Shown piece by piece: positions 43,198-50,489 of a DNA stretch of 64,000 nucleotides (its first letter is position 1; each line of letters opens with the position of its first letter). Origin of the DNA: Rhizobiaceae bacterium. GTDB lineage: Bacteria; Pseudomonadota; Alphaproteobacteria; Rhizobiales; Rhizobiaceae. The stretch is from contig JAMLJC010000002.1 of assembly GCA_023953845.1 (NCBI GenBank), positions 124,001-188,000 of the forward strand, read 5' to 3'. Position numbers and translations under genes: made by a program. The notes beneath the pieces were generated by a model. It worked only from the letters and a program-made list of their open reading frames with translations. It was not told the origin of the DNA and ran no database searches.

Positions 43198-45231
43198 TCA
43201 GATTGGCAAGCACAGCCGCGCGGCGTCATAGATGGCGGCGTGGATGTTGCGGCCTGCCACGGCGTCCCCGATGCGGAAGAGCCTGAAGCTGCCGCCGGGA
43301 TTGCGGATGATGTCCTGCGGACGGATGCCGACGAAGGCTTCCTGATCGAGTTCGCCCCGGTTCACGGAGTGGGGGACGAGATCGAAATAGAGCTCGTCAT
43401 TGGGTAAGGTTCCCTGCTCGACGACCACATGGTCGACGATGCGGGTCCGGGTCATGCTCGAATATTCATGGACAAGATGCGCACAGAGGCGACCCTCCGC
43501 GCGTGTCACGCGACCCAGCCGCCAACCCAGCGTGGTTGTCACGTCGCGCTCCGCAAACATGCGCAGATAGCCGGGCGATGTAAGAGGCCCGACCTCGGGC
43601 GCGACGGTGCGTGCCGGCGTCACATATTCGACCGACGCCGCGGACGCCGCGACCGTTTCCGTCGCGTCGAGTCCGGCGTGGCCGCCCATCGCGTCGAAAA
43701 CGAGGACGTCTCCCGATAGCGCGGCGCCCGTCATCACTTCCCAGCTGTCAGTGACGAGTTCCTCGCCCTCCGTCAAAAAGCTCCGGTCCGGCAATCCGCC
43801 CGTCGCCACGATCACGATGTCGGGGGTCTCCGCAAGCACGTCGTCGACGCCCGCATAGACGCCGCAACGGATATCGATGCCGAGGATCTCGGCCTCCGCA
43901 AGCCGCCAGTCAACGATGCCGATCAAGTCGCGCCGGCGCTGGGACCGCGCGGCGATGAGAATCTGCCCGCCGGGCGCCTTGTTCGCCTCGAAAACGGTGA
44001 CCGTGTGCCCCCGCTCGGCCAGCACGCGGGCGGCCTCCAGCCCCGCAGGCCCGGCACCGATCACCACGGCCCGGCGGCCGGGCGTCCGGCTTTTCGGAAT
44101 GACATGCGGAATGGTGCCTTCGCGACCGGTCGACGGATTGTGGATGCATTTGCTGTCGCCGGTCCGGTGAAGAGCGTCCAGGCAATAGGTGGCGCCGACG
44201 CACGGCCGGATGCGGTCGCCCAGGCCCGTGGCCGCCTTGTTGACGAGATGCGGATCGGCCATCATCGCGCGGGTCATGCCTACCAGGTCAAGGAGGCCTT
44301 CGCGGATCGCGTAGCGTGCGGTGGCAACGTCGTTTATCCGGGCGGCATGCATGACCGGCAGGTCGAGCGCGCGCTTTACCTGACCCGCGAAGTCCAGGAA
44401 CGGGGCAGAGGGTGTGCCCATTGGCGGGATCACCCGCGCGAGCCCCTCGTCATTGCCGATCGTGCCTTTGATCACCGAGAGAAAGTCGATGCCGTCGCCG
44501 GCGAGAACGCGGACGGCGTTCAACCCTTCCTCGAGCGAGATGCCGTCGGGATCGTCCTCGTCCACCGCGGCGCGCAGGCCGACGATGAAGTCCGGCCCCA
44601 CCGCCTTGCGGATCGCCTGCACGATGGCGCGGGGAAAGGCCAGCCGCTTCCCGGGTGTGCCGCCCCAGGCATCCGTGCGCTTGTTGGTGAGCGGTGACAG
44701 AAACCCGTCGAAGAGATGTCCGTAGCATTCGATCTCGATACCATCGAGACCTGCCTCGCGACAGCGGAGGGCGGCGGCGGCGTAACTCGCGATGATCCGC
44801 TCGAGGTCCCAGTCTTCCGCGATCTTCGGCGTGGCGCGATGGAACGGTTCCGGAATGGCGGAAGCCGACAGGGCGGGCAGCCAGTCTCCCGCATAGTGGC
44901 TGGTACGGCGGCCGAGATGGGTGACCTGCAGCATCACCGCCGCGCCCTCCGCATGGACATCGTCAGCCAGTTTGCGCAACCACGTCTCGATCTCGGGGCG
45001 GTGCAGCACTAGGTTGCTGCCGAAGGAGGAGGGACTGTCACGCGCCACCATCGAGGTGCCGATCATGGTGAGCGAAACCCCGCCTCGCGCTTTTTCGAGA
45101 TGATACAGCCGGTAGCGATCCTTCGGCATTCCCTGCTCGCCATAGGCGGGTTCATGGGAGGTGCTGACGATCCGGTTGCGGAGCGTGAGATGTTTCAGCC
45201 GGAATGGCTGGAAAAGCGGGTCCTGCGACAT
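43198..45231 (-). CDS. FMN/FAD NADH:flavin oxidoreductase, DgcA/trimethylamine dehydrogenase-like
   Basis: 677 aa: N-terminal Old Yellow Enzyme barrel (PFRLKHLTLRNRIVSTSHEPAY), an iron-sulfur region near residues 345-375, and a C-terminal pyridine-nucleotide domain (RAVVIGAGPAGLEAARVLAERG). The domain plan is that of 2,4-dienoyl-CoA reductase and dimethylglycine/stachydrine demethylases. The Cys motif reads CVGATYC then CIHNP, so one of the usual four ligands is Ala, as I recall for DgcA-type members. A demethylase of a betaine or N-methyl compound is the best guess. Confidence 0.82.
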   Translation of the reverse strand: MSQDPLFQPFRLKHLTLRNRIVSTSHEPAYGEQGMPKDRYRLYHLEKARGGVSLTMIGTSMVARDSPSSFGSNLVLHRPEIETWLRKLADDVHAEGAAVMLQVTHLGRRTSHYAGDWLPALSASAIPEPFHRATPKIAEDWDLERIIASYAAAALRCREAGLDGIEIECYGHLFDGFLSPLTNKRTDAWGGTPGKRLAFPRAIVQAIRKAVGPDFIVGLRAAVDEDDPDGISLEEGLNAVRVLAGDGIDFLSVIKGTIGNDEGLARVIPPMGTPSAPFLDFAGQVKRALDLPVMHAARINDVATARYAIREGLLDLVGMTRAMMADPHLVNKAATGLGDRIRPCVGATYCLDALHRTGDSKCIHNPSTGREGTIPHVIPKSRTPGRRAVVIGAGPAGLEAARVLAERGHTVTVFEANKAPGGQILIAARSQRRRDLIGIVDWRLAEAEILGIDIRCGVYAGVDDVLAETPDIVIVATGGLPDRSFLTEGEELVTDSWEVMTGAALSGDVLVFDAMGGHAGLDATETVAASAASVEYVTPARTVAPEVGPLTSPGYLRMFAERDVTTTLGWRLGRVTRAEGRLCAHLVHEYSSMTRTRIVDHVVVEQGTLPNDELYFDLVPHSVNRGELDQEAFVGIRPQDIIRNPGGSFRLFRIGDAVAGRNIHAAIYDAARLCLPI

Positions 45232-45248
45232 GATAAGATCCCGGGTGG

Positions 45249-46529
45249 CTAGTGGCGTAGTACGGCTGGCAGCCAGGTGGTGAGGGGCGGGAACAGGATG
45301 ACGGCAAGCACGACCAGCAGCATTCCGGCGAAGAACGGCAGGAAAGCGCGGGTGAACTCGCCAAGACGGCAGCCGGTGATGGCGCAGACTGTGAAGGTGA
45401 TCGTGCCGACCGGCGGCGTGATGCCGCCCAGTGTGAAGATCAGAACCAGCAGCAGGCCGAGCTGTTCGGGCGGAATGCCGAGGCCCGCGCCCATCGGGGC
45501 AAGCACGGGTATCAGGATGATCATAAGCGACAGCGATTCCAGCACGGTTCCGGCGATCAGCAGCGCAATCGAGAGGATGACCATGAACATCGTCGGGGAA
45601 ATCGAGGCCGCGTCCAGCAATGCCTTCAACTGGCGCGGGATCTGCTCATAGGAAACGACAAGGCCGAAAGCGCCGGCCGCGGCGATGATGAGCATGATCA
45701 TGGCCGTGGTGAGCGCCGCCTCGCGGAAGATCAGCGGCAGATCGCGCCAGCGGATTTCGCGATAGACGAACATCGCGACGACGAGCGAATAGACCACCGC
45801 CACGGCGGCCAGTTCGGTGGGCGTGAAGACGCCGGCGCGCAGGCCGACGAGCAGCAGGACCGGCATCAGGAGAGCGAAGATCGAAGCCCGAAAGGCTACC
45901 CAGACTTCCCCGAGCGTGGCGCGGCCGCGCGACGGAGCATAGCCGTTGCGGATCGACAGGATATGCACGGTGAGCATCATCACGACCAGCATGACGGCCG
46001 ACACACCGATGCCTGCCATGAAGAGATCGCCGATCGAGACGTCCGCCATCACGCCGTAGATCACCAGGCTGATGGAAGGAGGCAGGAGCGGCGAGAACAC
46101 GGACGAGGTCGCGGTCAACGCGCTTGCGAACCCGTTCGAATACCCCTTGCGCCGCATGATCGGCACCAGAACCTTGCTGTCGATGGCCGCGTCGGCGCTG
46201 GCGGACCCCGACATGCCGCCGATCAGGACGCTGTTCATCACGTTGACCTGCGCGAGCCCGCCGCGCAGATGCCCGACCAGCACGTCGGCGAACCCGATGA
46301 GCCGCTCGGCGATGCCGCCGCGAACCATGATTGTGCCCGCGAGCACAAAGAATGGCACCGCCAGAAGCGGGAAGGAAGCGAGCGACGTCACCATGCGCTG
46401 CACCACGATGATGTCGAGGCTCGGTGTCACGGTGAAATAGACGATGGACGTTATCAGCAGCGAGAAGGCGATCGGCAGGCCGATGGCGATCAGCGCAATC
46501 ATCAGCAAAAGCAGGAGGATGATCGTCAT
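45249..46529 (-). CDS. TRAP transporter large permease (DctM)
   Basis: 426 aa, about 12 membrane spans, family blocks PFFVLAGTIMVRGGIAERLI, VLIGGMSGSASADAA and ITPPVGTITFTVCAI. ATG 46529 overlaps dctQ by ATGA. Sodium-coupled import component working with DctQ and the binding protein. Confidence 0.92.
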   Translation of the reverse strand: MTIILLLLLMIALIAIGLPIAFSLLITSIVYFTVTPSLDIIVVQRMVTSLASFPLLAVPFFVLAGTIMVRGGIAERLIGFADVLVGHLRGGLAQVNVMNSVLIGGMSGSASADAAIDSKVLVPIMRRKGYSNGFASALTATSSVFSPLLPPSISLVIYGVMADVSIGDLFMAGIGVSAVMLVVMMLTVHILSIRNGYAPSRGRATLGEVWVAFRASIFALLMPVLLLVGLRAGVFTPTELAAVAVVYSLVVAMFVYREIRWRDLPLIFREAALTTAMIMLIIAAAGAFGLVVSYEQIPRQLKALLDAASISPTMFMVILSIALLIAGTVLESLSLMIILIPVLAPMGAGLGIPPEQLGLLLVLIFTLGGITPPVGTITFTVCAITGCRLGEFTRAFLPFFAGMLLVVLAVILFPPLTTWLPAVLRH

Positions 46530-47059
46530 AATGCCGAGCCCTTCCCCTGTTCGATGTCGTCCAGTTCCCCCAGGCTCTCCGGCTCGGCGTCGTAGCCTTC
46601 CGAGAACGCCCCGCGCAAAGCCGCGACCAGATGCAGCAGCACATGCGCCAGCATCCCCGCCATTCCCACCAGCACGGCGATGGCCAGCACCTGGCGGGAC
46701 AGGCCCGTCGCCGGCAGCGGAGAGAAGTTGGTGCGGCTGACGAATGTCCACGCACGCAGAACCAGCAGGATCAACGTGCCCGCCATGATCGCGTTCGTAA
46801 GCGAGTCGAGCAGCGCCCGGCCGCGCGGTTGCAGGCGCAGACGAAGCGCGTCGACGCTGATATGGCGTCGGCGGCGCATGACGCCGATGGCTGCCAGATA
46901 GACAAGCCACACGAAGCATAGTTCGGCGATCTCGGTTGCTCCGAGGATCGAATGCGAAAGCAGGTATCTGGCGAAGACTTCGGCGCTGAGGACCGCGACC
47001 ATGACAGCCAGCAGGATAGCCGGCAGGTCGTCTTCCACGAAAAGGACTATCCGTTTCAT
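46526..47059 (-). CDS. TRAP transporter small permease (DctQ)
   Basis: 177 aa, four spans, with EVFARYLLSHSILGATEIAELCFVWL trimmed here to the DctQ signature AEVFARYLL and ATEIAELCFVW; HISVDAL follows. Stop overlaps dctM. Chaperones the large permease. Confidence 0.9.
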   Translation of the reverse strand: MKRIVLFVEDDLPAILLAVMVAVLSAEVFARYLLSHSILGATEIAELCFVWLVYLAAIGVMRRRRHISVDALRLRLQPRGRALLDSLTNAIMAGTLILLVLRAWTFVSRTNFSPLPATGLSRQVLAIAVLVGMAGMLAHVLLHLVAALRGAFSEGYDAEPESLGELDDIEQGKGSAL

Positions 47060-47079
47060 CGAATCTGTCCGGTAGGTTG

Positions 47080-47109
47080 GCGGCTGCCCGGCACTAGCCG
47101 GACAGCCGC
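47080..47109 (-). terminator. Intercistronic hairpin after dctP
   Basis: Stem GCGGCTG + CCGGC pairing with GCCGG + CAGCCGC, one internal mismatch, ACTA loop, 7 nt beyond the dctP stop and 20 nt before dctQ. No U-tract. Same placement as the hairpins after the other two binding-protein genes. Confidence 0.6.
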
Positions 47110-47116
47110 GTCCCGT

Positions 47117-48121
47117 TTATTGGGCGAGAGCGCGGATCTGATCCACGAGATCGGCGGACCAGTCCTTCGAATTGGCATAGAAGTCCTTCGTCGCGGCGCG
47201 ATAGGCCGCTATGTCGGCCTCGTGCACCTCGACTCCGGCTGCCTTCATCTGCTCGATATGGCCGTTGGTGCGCTCCGTGTGCGTCTTGGCCGCTGTCTCG
47301 CCAGACGCCGTGAATTCCTCCACGAGAATCGCCCGTTGTTCCTCGCTGAGGCCCTTGAACGTGTCTTCGCCCATCGCATATCCCAGCCACGGGCGGATAT
47401 GGCCGGTGCGGGTGAGGTGCTTGCTGACCTCATGCCACTTCGCCGCGAAGATGGCGTTGGGAGAGGATTCCGTGGCGTTGACCACGCCCTGTTCCAGAGC
47501 GCCATAGGTCTCGCCATAGGTAAGGCTTGTCGGAATGGCGCCGAGCGGCTCGAAGGTGGCGAGCCACGCGGCGAGAGGGGGCAGCCTAACTTTCATTCCC
47601 TTCAGGGCGGCGGGGTCCGCGAAAGACCGGTCGCCGATGATGTCGCGGGGCTCGTCGAACCAGTTCAGCGCGAGGATGCGAAGATTGCCTTTCGCGGCCA
47701 GTTCCTCGGTCCAGCTCTTGAACATGTCCGACTTGGCGAATTTCTGCGCCTGCTCCCCGCTGTCGAAGAGGAAGGGGCCAGACAGGATGCCGAGGGTCGG
47801 AAAGCCTTTTTCGGCCGCGCCGGAAGCATCGACAAAGACGATGACGTTGCCGCCCGAGACCGCCTGCTCGACCATGTCGGCGTTTGTACCGAGCTCATTC
47901 GCCGGAAAAATCTGGATGTCCAGCGCGCCGCTGGTGCGTTCGCGGATGCGATCGGCCGTCGCCGTCAGGACTTCCTGCTCGACGGAGGTCGTCGTGTAGC
48001 CATGCGCCAGGCGCAGCAGCACCTTGTCTTGCGCAAAGCTTGCGCCGTTTGCGAGAAGCGACAGCGTGCTCCCTGCGACGAAGGTCATCGCGAGGCGTCG
48101 TGTGATATTCAGAACTCCCAT
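47117..48121 (-). CDS. TRAP transporter substrate-binding protein (DctP)
   Basis: 334 aa with a Sec signal peptide ending ANGASFAQ. RLAHGYTTTSVEQ, ADRIRERTSGALDIQIFPANELG and GMKVRLPPLAAW (with the carboxylate-binding Arg) are DctP hallmarks. ATG 48121 follows AAGGTAAGGAA; longer starts are unlikely. The ligand is unknown but should be an organic anion or zwitterion processed by the FMN enzyme downstream. Confidence 0.9.
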   Translation of the reverse strand: MGVLNITRRLAMTFVAGSTLSLLANGASFAQDKVLLRLAHGYTTTSVEQEVLTATADRIRERTSGALDIQIFPANELGTNADMVEQAVSGGNVIVFVDASGAAEKGFPTLGILSGPFLFDSGEQAQKFAKSDMFKSWTEELAAKGNLRILALNWFDEPRDIIGDRSFADPAALKGMKVRLPPLAAWLATFEPLGAIPTSLTYGETYGALEQGVVNATESSPNAIFAAKWHEVSKHLTRTGHIRPWLGYAMGEDTFKGLSEEQRAILVEEFTASGETAAKTHTERTNGHIEQMKAAGVEVHEADIAAYRAATKDFYANSKDWSADLVDQIRALAQ

Positions 48122-48166
48122 TTTCCTTACCTTTCCCATTAGGTACCACATTGTTTTCGTTATGCT

Positions 48167-48889
48167 TCAGGCTTGCAGCGTCCTCAGCAAGAGGTGCGCC
48201 TGCAGCCTGTTTTCCTGCGAGCGGCTTTGGACGACCGCCTTCTCGACAGCGGCGATGCCGCGGTCGCGCAAATGGTCCAGTATCTCGATGGTGAGCTGCG
48301 CATCGCCGGCCCCGACGGCGCGCATCAGCCTTTCGTGCTCCTCGAACACCTGTTTGCGGTGATCGGCTTCCGAGGCGAAGACAAGGCGGTAGTAGATCGT
48401 CCGCCAGCTGTCGGTCGAATCCCATAAATTGCGCAATATGCGCAGCAGCACCGGCTCCCGGCATGCTTCGAACAAGGTGAAATGAAAGCTGCGCGTACAC
48501 CGGGCGACGTCGGTCGAGCTTTCCGGAGACATCGCCTTCAGGCCAACATGGACCTTTCGCATCTCCGCCGCGAGATCAAGTCCCAGTTCGCCGGCCATCG
48601 AGGTCTGGCGCACTGATTCCGCTTCAAGCAGCTGGCGCAGCCGCTGGATGCTGTGGAGCTGCGTGACGTCGACGCGGGCGACGGTATAGCCGCTGTTGCG
48701 TTCATAGGTAACGAGCCCGTCCGCTTCGAGCAGGCGCAGCGCTTCGCGCACCGGAATGCGCGACAGCCCATAGGATTCGGCGATTTGTTCCTGGATCAGC
48801 CTCGCGCCCGGCAGGACTTCGCCCGTGAGAATAGAGGCGCGGAGCTGTTCAACTGCAATCTGGGTTGCAGATGCCTTTGCCAAAACCAT
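48167..48889 (-). CDS. GntR-family FCD-domain regulator of the TRAP operon
   Basis: 240 aa. Winged helix with LIQEQIAESYGLSRIPVREALRLLEADGLV, then FCD domain with the metal/ligand residues in RSFHFTLFEAC and HERLMRAVGAGD. Start is uncertain: ATG 48889 abuts AGGAGG; TTG 48883 has ideal 6-nt spacing from it; ATG 48907 is upstream. First gene of the TRAP operon, 45 bp before dctP, so it probably controls its own operon through the repeats just upstream. Confidence 0.83.
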   Translation of the reverse strand: MVLAKASATQIAVEQLRASILTGEVLPGARLIQEQIAESYGLSRIPVREALRLLEADGLVTYERNSGYTVARVDVTQLHSIQRLRQLLEAESVRQTSMAGELGLDLAAEMRKVHVGLKAMSPESSTDVARCTRSFHFTLFEACREPVLLRILRNLWDSTDSWRTIYYRLVFASEADHRKQVFEEHERLMRAVGAGDAQLTIEILDHLRDRGIAAVEKAVVQSRSQENRLQAHLLLRTLQA

Positions 48890-48910
48890 CCTCCTGTCGC
48901 ATCCCATGAT

Positions 48911-48936
48911 TGGATACAATAATTACATACAATCGA
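48911..48936. promoter_or_regulatory. Candidate GntR operator with direct ATACAAT repeats
   Basis: ATACAAT at 48914-48920 and again at 48927-48933, 13 bp apart, in an AT-rich patch directly upstream of the regulator start. TTGTAT-type half-sites are common for FCD regulators. Likely autoregulatory. Confidence 0.45.
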
Positions 48937-49472
48937 AGTAGGCAACCGGATTCTTTGCGAGGGTTTGAAATTCCGGCTCAAAAGGCTGTCAGGGACGCAG
49001 CCGGTGAAAGTTCATCCGAGCGTGAGGTCGACCGGGCGTCTATGTCGAACTACGGGCGGTATCGGTTGATCGTCCATCTTGCGCAAAACTCATATGCGTC
49101 CCGCAATTGTCGGGAGGGCGATCGCCTGCTATCGGCGATGATGGCCTGTGGTGATCGGCCGACAGGTGAGGGCGCCTCGCCAAAGGTCCTTGGCATCAAG
49201 CGGCGACCGTTCGCACCGTTCGGTTTTGACGCGGATCAAGGATTGGTCGGTGGGCCGGGGAACAAGTAGGGGTCGACGCCGCGGTCGGCCTGCGGTTCAA
49301 TCCGGTTCGGCGCGTCATATTGGCATTTGGTCGGGGAGGCGAAGGGAAGCGGATGATCTTGCAAATCATACGGCGGCCGTGGGCAGGGAGATGCTGCATC
49401 TGTTTCCCGACAGGCTCGATCGAGACTGCAATTGAGCGCGCGTGACTGCACTCCTGCGACGCGGCGCGCGCC
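48937..49472. other. Gap between the TRAP operon and the low-oxygen island
   Basis: 536 bp with no convincing gene; weak open frames have no recognised similarity. It contains the anaerobox at 49226-49239. A 30-codon frame at 49353-49445 has a good Shine-Dalgarno but is unsupported. Confidence 0.5.
49226..49239. promoter_or_regulatory. FNR/FixK box upstream of the cation antiporter-ATPase pair
   Basis: TTGAC-GCGG-ATCAA, one mismatch from a perfect dyad. Centred about 240 bp before the antiporter ATG, so a long leader or unseen small gene is implied. Confidence 0.65.
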
Positions 49473-50444
49473 ATGAGCGCGCTCGGCTGGTGCCTGCTCG
49501 GCCTTGTCACGCTGGTCGTCGGCGCGGAACTGCTGGTCCGGGGCGGGACGCGGCTCGCCGCGCTTGTCGGCGTTCCGCCTATTCTGATCGGCCTCACCAT
49601 CGTCGCGGTCGGCACCAGCATGCCGGAGATGGCGGTTGGTATAGAGGCGGCGTTGCAAGGCAGCGGCTCGCTGGCCATCGGCAACATCGCCGGCACCAAC
49701 ACGTTCAACATCCTGTTCATCCTCGGTCTAAGCGCATTGCTGATGCCTCTGGCGCTGGAGATGCGAACGCTGCGCTTCGACCTGCCGATGATGACGCTGG
49801 CCGCGCTCGCCCTCGTCGTGATGGCATGGGACGGCGTCCTGACGCGGACGGAGGGGGCGATTCTCGTCACGACCGGTCTTGTCTATACCGCCGGCATCAT
49901 CCTCGCGGCACGGCGGGAGGGGAGAGCGGTCAAGGCCGAGTTCGCCAAGGAGTACGGTGTTGTTCCGGAGCGTCATCCCGGACGCGACATCGTGGCGAGC
50001 TCTGCCGCCCTCGTAGCGGGCATTGCGGTGATCGTGGTGGGGGCCGACTGGCTCGTCGACGGCGCTGTCGATCTCGCCCGGATGCTGGGCGTATCGGATG
50101 CGTTCATCGGCCTCACCATCGTAGCCATAGGCACCTCCGCGCCGGAACTGGTCACCACGGTGGTTTCGACGCTGCGTCAGGAACGCGACATCGCGGTCGG
50201 GAACCTGCTCGGCAGCAGCGTCTATAACATCCTCATCATCCTGGGCGTGACGGCGCTGGTGCCGTCGTCGGGCATTGGCGTGGAGCTGGAACTGATCCGC
50301 ATCGACATTCCCGTCATGGGCATGGCGGCTCTGGTCTGCGTGCCCATCTTCCTCAGCGGTCGTCGCGTCAGTCGGATGGAAGGCGCGGCATTCGTCGCCG
50401 CCTATATGATCTATATGACCTATCTCCTGGTCGCGCGCGGATGA
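49473..50444 (+). CDS. Calcium/sodium antiporter (CaCA family, YrbG-like)
   Basis: 323 aa, about ten spans in two inverted repeats. The alpha repeats GLTIVAVGTSMPEMAVG and GLTIVAIGTSAPELVTT carry the ion-binding Glu residues. No strong Shine-Dalgarno before ATG 49473. It ends 45 bp before the P-type ATPase on the same strand; together they would export Ca2+ or another divalent cation. Confidence 0.87.
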   Translation: MSALGWCLLGLVTLVVGAELLVRGGTRLAALVGVPPILIGLTIVAVGTSMPEMAVGIEAALQGSGSLAIGNIAGTNTFNILFILGLSALLMPLALEMRTLRFDLPMMTLAALALVVMAWDGVLTRTEGAILVTTGLVYTAGIILAARREGRAVKAEFAKEYGVVPERHPGRDIVASSAALVAGIAVIVVGADWLVDGAVDLARMLGVSDAFIGLTIVAIGTSAPELVTTVVSTLRQERDIAVGNLLGSSVYNILIILGVTALVPSSGIGVELELIRIDIPVMGMAALVCVPIFLSGRRVSRMEGAAFVAAYMIYMTYLLVARG

Positions 50445-50489
50445 ATGCTAGGCGTGGCAGTCCCGGCACCATCGCGGAGGCCGTGAAAC

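Noticed and set aside
49353..49445. 30-codon frame with good Shine-Dalgarno upstream of the antiporter
   Set aside because: Could be a leader peptide but has no supporting similarity or attenuator structure.
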